NCBI RefSeq assembly: GCF_014274465.1
Contig: NZ_CP060394.1
Coordinates: forward strand, 558,001-622,000
Source of the DNA: Alloacidobacterium dinghuense
Lineage (GTDB): Bacteria > Acidobacteriota > Terriglobia > Terriglobales > Acidobacteriaceae
Direction of reading: 5' to 3'
DNA: 64,000 nt
Shown here: positions 8,753 to 16,485 of the stretch, in pieces
Numbering within the stretch: the stretch's first letter is position 1
Layout: every line of letters starts with the position of its first letter
Notes under the pieces: model-generated
Seen by the model: only the letters and a program-made list of their open reading frames with translations
Database searches by the model: none
What the model was told of the DNA's origin: nothing
Program-made: the position numbers and the translations under genes

Positions 8753-9358
8753 ATGAAGGATTTTATGCATAAACATACTTTGCCGTTCCGAACGCTTGCG
8801 CTGACGCTTTGCTTCCTGATGGCTGCGGGTGAGGCTTGCCTTACCTGGGCGCAGGCTGCGCCGCCACCGAAGTCCCTGCAGATTGTGATCCTGGACGGCG
8901 AGGGTGCTCTCAACAACATTAAGCAGCGCACGGCTCATGAGCCCATCGTGGAAGTGCAGGATGAAAATCATAAGCCTGTCGCAGGAGCGGCCGTTATATT
9001 TCTGTTGCCTAACTCAGGCGCCGGCGGAACCTTTAACGGTGCACTGAGCTTTTCTACAATCACCGACGCCGACGGTAAGGCGGTTGCGCAAGGCCTGAGG
9101 CCAAACAATATTACGGGTAAATATCAGATTCAGGTCCGCGCGAAATATAACGACCTGACGACAGAAGCGACGATCGCTCAAGAGAATGTGGGAGAGAGCA
9201 CGGGTCCGTCTCATGTAGGTGGTCATGCGCTCATGAAATGGCTGTTGATTGGCGGCGCTGCCGCAGGCGCAGGAGTTGCCATTGGGATCGCAGTATCGCA
9301 GAGTGGAACACATTCTACCTCCATCACTGCGGGTCAGCCCACTGTGGGAGCGCCTTAA
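8753..9358 (+). CDS. Small secreted Ig-like (invasin-type) protein with C-terminal membrane segment
   Basis: This 201-residue protein has a signal peptide; an in-frame ATG at 8765 is an alternative start. The core (about 45-140) looks like a bacterial Ig-like or carboxypeptidase-regulatory beta-sandwich: EPIVEVQDENHKPVAGAAVIF, then ITDADGKAVAQGLRPN. A Gly/Ala-rich hydrophobic stretch near 158-178 could be a membrane helix, followed by a polar tail. It lies 13 bp after the FG-GAP gene and is probably in the same operon. Substrate and partners are unknown. Confidence 0.78.
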   Translation: MKDFMHKHTLPFRTLALTLCFLMAAGEACLTWAQAAPPPKSLQIVILDGEGALNNIKQRTAHEPIVEVQDENHKPVAGAAVIFLLPNSGAGGTFNGALSFSTITDADGKAVAQGLRPNNITGKYQIQVRAKYNDLTTEATIAQENVGESTGPSHVGGHALMKWLLIGGAAAGAGVAIGIAVSQSGTHSTSITAGQPTVGAP

Positions 9359-9440
9359 TTCTTCTCTCCTGAACAGGTTATTACGATAGAACTCGACAGG
9401 TTTTCCACGCGGCCACAACGGAAGTGCTACACTCGCCGCT

Positions 9441-10346
9441 ATGACTGAAGGAAAACGCCGTTCGGCATGGTTCTGGGTATTTTTAGGCGGCGGACTCTTT
9501 GTTGCCTTTGTTGCAGTTGTAAGCGTGCTGGGATACTTTGCCGTGCAATCGCTCGGCGGCAATACGAGCTTTGGCGACAGTATTGGTGTGATCGATGTAG
9601 ACGGAGTCATTCTGGCTGCGGATAAAACTGTCGACAGTCTGCGCAAGTTCGATCAGGATGATTCGATCAAGGCGATTATCCTGCACATTGATTCTCCCGG
9701 TGGTGGAGCTGCCGCTTCCCAGGAGATCTACCAGCAGGTCCGGCGCATCCGCGATGAAAAGAAGAAGCCGATCATCGCGTCCATCCAGAGCGTCGGCGCG
9801 AGTGGCGCCTACTACATAGCTTCGGGCGCGAACAAGATTTACGCCAATGACGCCAGTATCGTCGGATCGATTGGCGTCATCATGGAATGGACCAACTATG
9901 GAGATCTGCTGAAGTGGGCAAAACTGAAGCCCGAAGTTTTGAAGGCCGGATCCCTCAAAGATGCTGGATCGCCAACACGCGAGATGACTCCTGAGGAACG
10001 TGCGTATTTCCAGGGGCTGATCGATAACATGCACTCTCAATTCATTCGCGATGTGGCTTCAGGGCGTGGGATCGGCGTCGATACGCTGAGCCCGCTCGCT
10101 ACCGGGCAGGTCTGGACAGGGCAGCAGGCGCTGCCGCTGCATCTAATTGATAAACAAGGTGGATTCCGCGATGCCCTTCTGGACACGGCGAAGCAGGTCG
10201 GCATTTCGGGAGAGCCAAATGTCGTAAAACCCACCAAAAAAGGGCGTTCTGTTTGGGACCTAGTGACTACAGATGCGGATGATTTGTTACAAAATCCGGA
10301 GCAGCTATTGGAAAAACATGCGGGGTTCTATTTTCTTTGGAGATAA
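9441..10346 (+). CDS. sppA: Signal peptide peptidase SppA (family S49)
   Basis: This short-form SppA has 301 residues. An N-terminal membrane anchor (about 10-32) is followed by a ClpP/crotonase-fold protease domain. The nucleophile is probably S121 in the VGASGAYYIASG motif and the general base K173 in AGSLKDAGSP, matching the Ser-Lys dyad of S49 peptidases. It degrades remnant signal peptides in the membrane after signal peptidase cleavage. It stands alone, 83 bp after the previous operon and 64 bp before the HU/IHF gene. Confidence 0.95.
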   Translation: MTEGKRRSAWFWVFLGGGLFVAFVAVVSVLGYFAVQSLGGNTSFGDSIGVIDVDGVILAADKTVDSLRKFDQDDSIKAIILHIDSPGGGAAASQEIYQQVRRIRDEKKKPIIASIQSVGASGAYYIASGANKIYANDASIVGSIGVIMEWTNYGDLLKWAKLKPEVLKAGSLKDAGSPTREMTPEERAYFQGLIDNMHSQFIRDVASGRGIGVDTLSPLATGQVWTGQQALPLHLIDKQGGFRDALLDTAKQVGISGEPNVVKPTKKGRSVWDLVTTDADDLLQNPEQLLEKHAGFYFLWR

Positions 10347-10410
10347 AGGTTAAATTTGTTGCATCTATTATGGTTAACAGGCGTAACCTAGTTTCGGAGC
10401 AAAACTTACC

Positions 10411-10728
10411 ATGACCAAAGCAGACTTGGTGGAGGAAGTGACCCAACTCGGCGACCTGACGCGGCGCGATGGTGAGGTAATCGTGGATACAATTTTCGAT
10501 TCCGTCATTCACGCGCTCAAGACCGGGGATAAAATCGAAATCCGTGGCTTTGGAAGCTTTCGTATCCGGCAACGCAAGCCGCGGATTGGACGCAATCCCA
10601 AAACAGGCGCAAAGGTCGAAGTTCCGGCCAAGCGCGTACCTTACTTCAAGCCCAGCAAAGAATTACGGGACTTAGTGAATCCCAAGGCTGAGAGTCCGGC
10701 TCCCAACCCGGAGACACACTCGGCCTAA
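10411..10728 (+). CDS. HU/IHF-family DNA-binding protein
   Basis: This 105-residue protein covers the whole HU/IHF fold: a helical N-terminus, GDKIEIRGFGSFRIRQRK, then the DNA-intercalating arm GRNPKTGAKVEVPAKRVPYFKPSKELRDLVN, with the conserved Arg-Asn-Pro tip. A short Pro/Glu-rich tail is added. The sequence is closer to IHF than to HU in the GFGSF and YFKPS segments, but the subunit type cannot be settled by eye. Such proteins bend DNA and assist sigma-54 promoters and recombination. A strong intrinsic terminator follows at 10753. Confidence 0.93.
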   Translation: MTKADLVEEVTQLGDLTRRDGEVIVDTIFDSVIHALKTGDKIEIRGFGSFRIRQRKPRIGRNPKTGAKVEVPAKRVPYFKPSKELRDLVNPKAESPAPNPETHSA

Positions 10729-10752
10729 GGTGTTCACTGTATCCGCAACAGG

Positions 10753-10778
10753 GGCATGGATTCATCCATGCCTTTTTT
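10753..10778 (+). terminator. Intrinsic terminator after the HU/IHF gene
   Basis: A perfect 8-bp stem (GGCATGGA / TCCATGCC) with a TTCA loop is followed directly by six T residues. It lies 25 bp after the HU/IHF stop, at the convergent junction with pgeF. Confidence 0.88.
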
Positions 10779-11742
10779 ATGCTCTGATTCCAATGACCGA
10801 CAAACTACGACCAGTGAATCCATGATCGGCACGGTGAGAGAAGTAGTGGTCAGTGCGGCAACTGGTGCAATCGCCCTGAACAAAAATGCTGTCGGCAAGC
10901 AGGCCGGCATCCAGTAACTGACGACCGTTGGCTTTTACCAGATCGAGATGCAGCTTAGGTCCGATGTTGGAGTGGCCCGGAGCCCGGGCGGTGAGAAAAA
11001 GCAGCGGGTATTTTTCCTTGATGGGGTCAGAATCGTATGCCTCGAAGAATAGCTCTGACGCATAGCTGAACTGCGATTCAAACTCATTCTGAACTTCTTC
11101 GCCGATGGCATAGCAGCACGCTCCTATACCGGGACCGATAGCAGCGATAAGATCTTCTGGACGGCTGCCAAATTCCATACGCATCCGGCCAACTCCGCTT
11201 TCGACAATGCGCTTTAAGGTCCCACGCCATCCGGCGTGGAAAGCAGCTACCGCCCGTTTCTGGCGGTCGGCGATGATGACAGGAATGCAGTCTGCGGTTT
11301 GAATACCCAACAGGATGCCGGGTTCGATCGTCATCATGCCATCGCCTTTGTGCTTGGCCACGTCGTCAGCGTCTGCCTTTCCTACGACATGGGTAATGGA
11401 TGAATGGACCTGTTTCAGCGTCACTAACGCAGGTGTGTCCGCAGTCTTTGCCACAGCGGACACGAAGAGTCTGCGGTTGGCGAGCACGGTCTCTTTGGAA
11501 TCCGATGCAGTGAACCCGAGGTTAAGTTCGCCTTCCGGTTGGTCTGGTCGGTATGCGGTGCTCTTTCCGCCGGTACGTGTGCTGAAGCCGTGCATCAGCC
11601 AAGGAAGTTCTGACCAGGCGGGTGCCTGTACGACCTCAATCCGCTCTTTGTCCACACCTAGGTGTTTCTGCTTTTGCGGAGCGGGCCTTCGAGGCCCTTC
11701 GGACCAATTGCGGCAATCCAGCGACTCTGCAGCTTGACGCAT
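10777..11742 (-). CDS. pgeF: Peptidoglycan editing factor PgeF (YfiH, laccase-domain oxidoreductase)
   Basis: The 321 residues match the Cu-oxidase_4/YfiH family: LMHGFSTRTGG, NLGFTASDS, GIQTADCIPVIIAD, AVAAFHAGWRGTLKRIVESG and AAIGPGIGACCYAIGEEV carry the His/Cys zinc or copper ligands. In E. coli PgeF removes wrongly incorporated L-Ser from peptidoglycan precursors; some relatives were described as polyphenol oxidases. The first 30 residues before VDKERIEV are poorly conserved in type, so an internal start is possible. The gene is convergent with the HU/IHF gene. Confidence 0.92.
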   Translation of the reverse strand: MRQAAESLDCRNWSEGPRRPAPQKQKHLGVDKERIEVVQAPAWSELPWLMHGFSTRTGGKSTAYRPDQPEGELNLGFTASDSKETVLANRRLFVSAVAKTADTPALVTLKQVHSSITHVVGKADADDVAKHKGDGMMTIEPGILLGIQTADCIPVIIADRQKRAVAAFHAGWRGTLKRIVESGVGRMRMEFGSRPEDLIAAIGPGIGACCYAIGEEVQNEFESQFSYASELFFEAYDSDPIKEKYPLLFLTARAPGHSNIGPKLHLDLVKANGRQLLDAGLLADSIFVQGDCTSCRTDHYFSHRADHGFTGRSLSVIGIRA

Positions 11743-11788
11743 ACCTTTATTGTAGAAGGAGGCTGAGTATTGAGCCGCAAAAGCATAA

Positions 11789-11810
11789 GGGCCCGCTTTC
11801 CAGCGGGCCC
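11789..11810. other. Perfect 9-bp hairpin upstream of pgeF
   Basis: GGGCCCGCT and AGCGGGCCC flank a 4-base loop. On the minus strand it is followed by a broken T-rich run (TTATGCTTTT) and then the pgeF start about 47 bp on, so it could be a terminator or a leader hairpin. No minus-strand gene upstream would need terminating, so its role is unclear. Confidence 0.5.
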
Positions 11811-11970
11811 GCTTCAGAGGCAGTATGGATGGGTAGCCAAAGGGTAGTGTGACCGAGGGTCCGCAAATGCGAACAATTCGAGAGTGATACTCAACGTGAG
11901 GTACTGATTTGAAGTTGCCTCTAAATGTTGCCTATATGAGTGCAAATCAAGCTCCAGAGTTGCCAGTTCT

Positions 11971-12168
11971 TTGTTTTATTTTTCCAGGCTCGATCAGGGC
12001 CGATATCTTATTGAAACTGAGTGGTTAATCGAAGGTAACCAGTTCAGCGATCTTTGGGCTGATAGACCTTGGTGCAAAGAATTTCCGCAACCTTGGAGTG
12101 AAATTCGTACAGGATTACTAAAAATTTTGTCTAGAACCGAAGATTCGATTACTTCAGACGTGGACTAA
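11971..12168 (+). pseudogene. Possible hypothetical or frameshifted small protein
   Basis: A 65-codon frame opening at a TTG has a composition rich in Trp, Asp, Glu and Arg that looks like protein (for example LIEGNQFSDLWADRPWCKEF). An ATG at 11936 in another frame reads MSANQAPELPVLCF and runs into the same region. A single frameshift near the T-rich bases at 11971-11983 would join them into a protein of about 77 residues. No family is recognised. It may be a remnant related to the following glycosyltransferase gene or chance. Confidence 0.25.
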
Positions 12169-12230
12169 GCATGATCATCATACTTTCTAGATAATAGGAA
12201 CAGAGCAGCTTTATCGAGGAACGATTTTGC

Positions 12231-13310
12231 ATGGATCAGGTCACTTCTCCGCTCGCGAGCTACACCGCTATATGGCAAGCCGTGAATCCAGTAGAGCGTG
12301 AGTGGATAGACGAAATCTTCGGACCTTTTTTCCGGACTCAGATAACAGACGGAAAACATGAGATGGTCGAAGATAACGCGATTCTCTGCGAGGCGTTCGT
12401 CTATTGCAATGATCCGAGGTATTATGAACAATTTCGCGGCAAGAATGCATTTCTCGTTCATTTTCTGGATGAAAACTTCGAGGGGCGTTACGAGGAGATT
12501 TACAGGAACTTCCGTGCAGTTTTTCGCTGCCACTGGTCGAATGCCTTCAATGAGAAATTCGTGAGAAAGATGCCGATCGGTTACTCGGTTGGCATGGGGC
12601 GAGGCGGACGGCATATCGACCGCGCCAGCCAGCGGAAATATCTGTGGTCATTTTCCGGGCAGCTTGCGAAATCCACGCGTCCGGATATGGCGAAGGCTCT
12701 GCTTCCGCTGAAGCCGTATTTTCTATCCACGAGCGACGAAATTTCTGACTTGAAATTTCTGACGGGCGAAGACTACCAGCAGAAGCGTTTGACTCGTTCG
12801 GATTTTTCCAATCTGCTACTCGCTACTGCCTTTTCTCCGTGCCCGATGGGCAACGTGCAACTCGAATGCTTTCGCCCATACGAAGCCCTGGAAGCTGGGT
12901 CGATCCCAATTGTGGAGAAGCGGCTCACGATGGATTATTACCGTGATCTGCTTGGAGAACATCCAATGCCAACCGTGCGCTCATGGCCGGAGGCGCGCCA
13001 CTTTATTGAACGCATGCGGCAGCATCCGACGGAGATGGACGCATTGCAGGAGCGTTGCATGTCTTGGTGGGATGGTTACAAGCAGAATTACCGGGAACAG
13101 TTGATTGATTTCATAGGCCAACGGGCCATCAGCGCTGAACCTGTCAGCGAGCCAATCATGAAACGTGTTTATTCGATCCCAGGCTGGAGGATTGTCGAAC
13201 TGCTTCGCCATCATAATTTAAATGCTGTCCTAAGGCGCGTGAAGAAGCAGGCATCGCGTCTCCTCCGAGAGCGAAAATTACGGATTGCCTACCGTCCGGA
13301 AGCAAAATAA
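12231..13310 (+). CDS. Exostosin-like glycosyltransferase (GT47 type)
   Basis: The 359 residues show the exostosin-family signature near the C-terminal half: FSPCPMGNVQLECFRPYEALEAGSIPIV, the nucleotide-sugar binding motif in which a Glu and an Arg contact the donor. An upstream LLATAF segment and a basic C-terminal tail (VLRRVKKQASRLLRERK) are also seen. No signal peptide or membrane helix is visible. Such enzymes transfer sugars to polysaccharide or protein acceptors. The gene stands alone between a gap with a possible gene remnant and a bidirectional terminator, without other polysaccharide genes nearby. Confidence 0.75.
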   Translation: MDQVTSPLASYTAIWQAVNPVEREWIDEIFGPFFRTQITDGKHEMVEDNAILCEAFVYCNDPRYYEQFRGKNAFLVHFLDENFEGRYEEIYRNFRAVFRCHWSNAFNEKFVRKMPIGYSVGMGRGGRHIDRASQRKYLWSFSGQLAKSTRPDMAKALLPLKPYFLSTSDEISDLKFLTGEDYQQKRLTRSDFSNLLLATAFSPCPMGNVQLECFRPYEALEAGSIPIVEKRLTMDYYRDLLGEHPMPTVRSWPEARHFIERMRQHPTEMDALQERCMSWWDGYKQNYREQLIDFIGQRAISAEPVSEPIMKRVYSIPGWRIVELLRHHNLNAVLRRVKKQASRLLRERKLRIAYRPEAK

Positions 13311-13311
13311 A

Positions 13312-13341
13312 AAAACGCCGCGATATGAAACGCGGCGTTTT
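13312..13341. terminator. Bidirectional intrinsic terminator
   Basis: AAAACGCCGCG and CGCGGCGTTTT form an 11-bp perfect stem with an 8-base loop. The A run on one side and the T run on the other allow termination in both directions, between the convergent glycosyltransferase and aldolase genes. Confidence 0.88.
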
Positions 13342-13362
13342 CTCATTAGAACCTAGTTCAGG

Positions 13363-14376
13363 CTAAACGAACGCTTCGGCCTTTAGACCAACCTTGTCAT
13401 ACCAGGAGTGCGCAGCCTTGAGGGCCTGGTTGACGTTCTCGATGTTCTTGACGCCTTCGGTGTTGAGCCAGTCTTCAAATGCCTTCGCGCCCTGCTTGGC
13501 GTAGACAGCGATGCCATCTTTCCACGTTGCCCGGCCGCACAGTACGCCGTTGAATGTAGTGCCGCTTTCAGCGGCTAGTTCAAGGGTTTCGATGAAGACC
13601 GGGTTTGAGACGCCGGCCGAGAGGTAGATGAATGGCTTGTGTGTGGAAGAAGCAGCAATCCGGAAATGTTCGAGGGCTTCGGCGCGTGTGTAAGCCTGTT
13701 CGCCTTTGAAGGCACGGGTCCCGGCGACAAACTCCATCTGGATGGGAACTTCGACCTTCAGGACGTCAACGCCATAACGCTCCTTACCGAATTCCTCCAT
13801 CGATCCGGTAACGACGTCGGGCTTACGCTTTGCGTATTCGACGCTCTTCTCGTCTTCGCCATGTACGGCGTAGCCAACGGTTTCAAGGAAGAAAGGAATG
13901 TCGTGTGCGCGGCACTCATCGCCGATGCGCTCGACCCAAGCGTGTTTGAGATCGTTGATCGGGGACTTTTCGAAGGGCGTGTAGTAGAGCAGGATCTTGA
14001 TGCAATCTGCGCCCGCTTCCTTGAGGCGGCGCACGGACCAGACGTCGAGCAGATCAGGTAAGCGGCCAGGTAGAGCAGCATCGTATCCGGTTTTCTCGTA
14101 GGCGAGCAGCAGACCCTTACCGTTGCGCCTCTTGGAAGCGGGGAGTCCGTACTCAGGATCGAGCAGAATGGCCGAGGCGTGTTTGGTCAGGACTTCCGTT
14201 ACGAGGATCTTGAATTCCTCTAAGGCTGAATCGGGCATTTCAGCCACGCCTTTTTCCTTCGCCAGCGACTTCTTCAGCGAGCCGCGCTGGTCCATGGCGG
14301 CTGCGGCGATGACGCCGCGCTCATTAGAGACTGATTTTAGTCCGGCCAGTTTTCCGGGGGTCAGTTTGGTTGACAT
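13363..14376 (-). CDS. lacD: Class I tagatose-1,6-bisphosphate/fructose-bisphosphate aldolase (LacD type)
   Basis: The 337 residues match the LacD/DeoC-fold aldolase family: AAAMDQRGSLKK at the N-terminus, ILLDPEYGLPA, GADCIKILLYYTPF, DVLKVEVP with the probable Schiff-base lysine region, and FIYLSAGVSNPVF. LacD cleaves tagatose-1,6-bisphosphate to DHAP and glyceraldehyde-3-phosphate, and many members accept fructose-1,6-bisphosphate. No tagatose pathway genes are nearby, so a glycolytic role is as likely. It follows rph on the same strand after a 118-bp gap and ends at a bidirectional terminator. Confidence 0.87.
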   Translation of the reverse strand: MSTKLTPGKLAGLKSVSNERGVIAAAAMDQRGSLKKSLAKEKGVAEMPDSALEEFKILVTEVLTKHASAILLDPEYGLPASKRRNGKGLLLAYEKTGYDAALPGRLPDLLDVWSVRRLKEAGADCIKILLYYTPFEKSPINDLKHAWVERIGDECRAHDIPFFLETVGYAVHGEDEKSVEYAKRKPDVVTGSMEEFGKERYGVDVLKVEVPIQMEFVAGTRAFKGEQAYTRAEALEHFRIAASSTHKPFIYLSAGVSNPVFIETLELAAESGTTFNGVLCGRATWKDGIAVYAKQGAKAFEDWLNTEGVKNIENVNQALKAAHSWYDKVGLKAEAFV

Positions 14377-14494
14377 CGTAATTCTCCTGCTCTTTCGAAT
14401 CGGTTAAGGTGCGAGAAATATCGGAAACGAATTTCACCGATGATTTTAACTCAGGTTCGGGGGTCGAACTCCACGGGGTACAGCCGCTTTAACG

Positions 14495-15241
14495 TCAGAC
14501 CGCTTCTTTGAGCACAGCGCGCTGCGCTTCCAACAACTGTTCGATACCGCGTGCAGCCTGATCCATCATTTCCAGCATGCGGCTGCGCGCGAACGGTGTG
14601 CGCTCGGCCGTTGCCTGCACTTCTACGAGGCCGCCATCCTCTGTCATGACGACATTCATGTCTACCTCGGCCTGAGAGTCTTCTTCATAGGCCAGGTCGA
14701 GCAGCACGGTATCTTCCACCACGCCGACGCTGGTTGCGGCGACGAACTGCGTCAAGGGAGATTTCGACAGCGCTCCGGTTTTAACCATGCGGTTCAGAGC
14801 AATTCCCAATGCGGCGCAGGCTCCGGTAATCGCTGCCGTGCGGGTTCCGCCATCGGCTTGAAGGACATCGCAGTCGAGGATCACCATGCGCTCGCCAAGT
14901 GCCTTCATGTCGACGACGGCACGTAGCGAGCGGCCGATGAGCCGCTGAATCTCGTGGGTTCGGCCGCCGACTTTTCCGCGCTCCGCCTCGCGCGGGCTAC
15001 GGGTGAGCGTAGCGCGGGGAAGCATCCCGTATTCGGCGGTGACCCAGCCGCGACCACTGTTTCGCAGCCACGTCGGTACGCCCTGTTCAACGGTTGCGTT
15101 ACACAGCACGCGTGTGTTCCCAATTTCGATAAGAACGGAACCCTCGGCTGCGGCAACGTAATGAGGCGTCAGCCGAACGGGGCGCAGGGCGTCTGTGGCG
15201 CGGCCGACAGAGCGAAAAAAGGTCTTTGACTGATCTGGCAT
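14495..15241 (-). CDS. rph: Ribonuclease PH
   Basis: RNase PH trims the 3' ends of tRNA precursors by phosphorolysis. About 248 residues run from the ATG at 15241, which gives the usual N-terminus ([22 protein letters not shown]); the frame stays open upstream to 15298, but that extension is not family-like. Signatures include [53 protein letters not shown], the phosphate-binding [16 protein letters not shown] and the C-terminal QATAERTPF. All expected motifs are intact. Confidence 0.95.
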   Translation of the reverse strand: MPDQSKTFFRSVGRATDALRPVRLTPHYVAAAEGSVLIEIGNTRVLCNATVEQGVPTWLRNSGRGWVTAEYGMLPRATLTRSPREAERGKVGGRTHEIQRLIGRSLRAVVDMKALGERMVILDCDVLQADGGTRTAAITGACAALGIALNRMVKTGALSKSPLTQFVAATSVGVVEDTVLLDLAYEEDSQAEVDMNVVMTEDGGLVEVQATAERTPFARSRMLEMMDQAARGIEQLLEAQRAVLKEAV

Positions 15242-15513
15242 CGATTTATTGTAAGCAAGTCGGATGGAACGCGCCGAGTTGGAACAGGTGGCTACCATGA
15301 ATCTCCAGCAGTTCCAATTTGGAATTCACAGGAATTGCGTCTCAGAATGGGCCCAGGAGCGCAACCCTTTGCAGATCAATAAGTTCCTAGGCTGCAAAGG
15401 GGGTTCTGTTCCGATTTGGGAAAAAGCTTATCTTTGCGGTGGCTTCCGCATGCTCCCTTCCTTTTTATGGCTAACTCCAGCGAAGTCAGTGGCTTAGTTC
15501 AGGGATTCCACTT

Positions 15514-15529
15514 TGGCATGGCATGTGCA
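15514..15529 (+). promoter_or_regulatory. Candidate sigma-54 promoter of the NtrB/NtrC-like pair
   Basis: TGGCATGGCATGTGCA carries the -24 GG (15515-15516) and -12 GC (15527-15528) at the invariant spacing of the sigma-54 consensus, with one mismatch in the TTGC block. Transcription would start near 15540, about 37 bp before the kinase start. The downstream gene encodes a sigma-54 activator, so autoregulation is plausible. Confidence 0.5.
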
Positions 15530-15540
15530 CATAGGGTGTA

Positions 15541-15559
15541 TGGCAACAAGTTGTTGCCA
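15541..15559. repeat. 19-bp perfect palindrome before the histidine kinase gene
   Basis: TGGCAACAA and TTGTTGCCA flank a single central G. The site lies just downstream of the predicted sigma-54 start point and 18 bp before the kinase start codon, a position suited to an operator or to a small hairpin in the mRNA leader. Confidence 0.7.
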
Positions 15560-15576
15560 TTGGAGTTCGAAAAAAT

Positions 15577-16485
15577 ATGCCCTCCCCCTCCCCCCTGAAG
15601 CCACCGCTCCGTAATAAAGCGCAACGCGCGTCTACCACAAGAAAATTAGGCTCTGGAAGGCGGCGTTCGCCTTTGAAAGGCGGCGAGTCGCTCGCTGCCA
15701 TTGCGCATGATGCCCGTAATGTCGCGGCTGCGCTCGGGCTCTGCTGCGATCTGCTGGCCGAGCCCGGAGTACTGGCGGAGGGAAATCAGCACTTCGCTGA
15801 GGAACTGCAGGCTATAGCCTCTGCAAGCTGCGCTCTTGTAGAAAAGCTGACAATTCCTCCATTGGCCAGCGGAATGGAACGGGGTTTCAGGAGTATTCGT
15901 CGCGTTGCGAATACTTTTCCGCACTCAGATTCCATCGATGATTTGGCCGCTGCCGTCGAGCAGCTTAAGGGACCTCTCGCCGCACTGGCAGGGGCAAAGA
16001 TCGACTTGCAAATGGAATGCCTGACTTGCTTTGGGCGCGTCGGGCTTTCGCACGAAGACTTGACTCGCATTCTTATCAACCTTACGCGCAATGCCGCCGA
16101 AGCCATGCCGCATGGTGGACGTATTCGGATCACCGTACAGCAAGGTGACGGCGGCAGCTTTTTGGATTCGGTGCATCCGCCTGAAACGGTACTTCTCTGT
16201 GTGCAGGATTCCGGTCCCGGGATTCCGCAGGGCTACATCGACCGACTTTTTGACGCTGGATTCACCACAAAGATACACAGCGCTGGAGGACTGCATGGAA
16301 TGCAGCGCGGCTTGGGCATGCACATCGTGCGCAGATTGGTAGAGGCTGTCGGGGGTCGCGTTCGCGTCACATCGGCTCCGGGAGGCGGAGCGCGCTTTGA
16401 GATGGAGTTACCTCTGATTCATCGCGAACGGGCAAACAGCGGCTTTCCTGCTGACTTTCCAGAAAGGGCAACCTTAAAATGCTAA
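15577..16485 (+). CDS. Sensor histidine kinase (NtrB-like, no obvious sensor domain)
   Basis: The 302 residues begin with a basic, low-complexity leader, then a dimerisation/phosphoacceptor helix with H44 in AIAHDARNVAAAL, and an HATPase_c domain: N box NLTRNAAEAMPHGG, G1 box DSGPGIP, G2 box GLGMHIVRRLVEAVGG. No membrane helix, PAS or GAF domain is visible, so the kinase is cytoplasmic and may receive its signal from a partner protein. Its stop overlaps the start of the sigma-54 response regulator, so the two are a cognate pair. Translation start: ATG at 15577 within a C-rich stretch; no strong Shine-Dalgarno sequence is seen. Confidence 0.88.
   Translation: MPSPSPLKPPLRNKAQRASTTRKLGSGRRRSPLKGGESLAAIAHDARNVAAALGLCCDLLAEPGVLAEGNQHFAEELQAIASASCALVEKLTIPPLASGMERGFRSIRRVANTFPHSDSIDDLAAAVEQLKGPLAALAGAKIDLQMECLTCFGRVGLSHEDLTRILINLTRNAAEAMPHGGRIRITVQQGDGGSFLDSVHPPETVLLCVQDSGPGIPQGYIDRLFDAGFTTKIHSAGGLHGMQRGLGMHIVRRLVEAVGGRVRVTSAPGGGARFEMELPLIHRERANSGFPADFPERATLKC

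Larger units (their letters stand above)
11743..12230. other. 488-bp gap with a possible degraded short gene
   Basis: This stretch is more AT-rich than its surroundings. It holds a strong hairpin (11789-11810) and one short plus-strand frame (11971-12168) with protein-like composition. No tRNA or named element is visible. Confidence 0.5.
15242..15576. other. 335-bp divergent regulatory region between rph and the histidine kinase
   Basis: The region contains a 10-bp inverted repeat (CCCTTTGCAG at 15365-15374, CTGCAAAGGG at 15392-15401), a sigma-54-like promoter at 15514 and a 19-bp palindrome at 15541. No convincing gene was seen. Confidence 0.6.
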
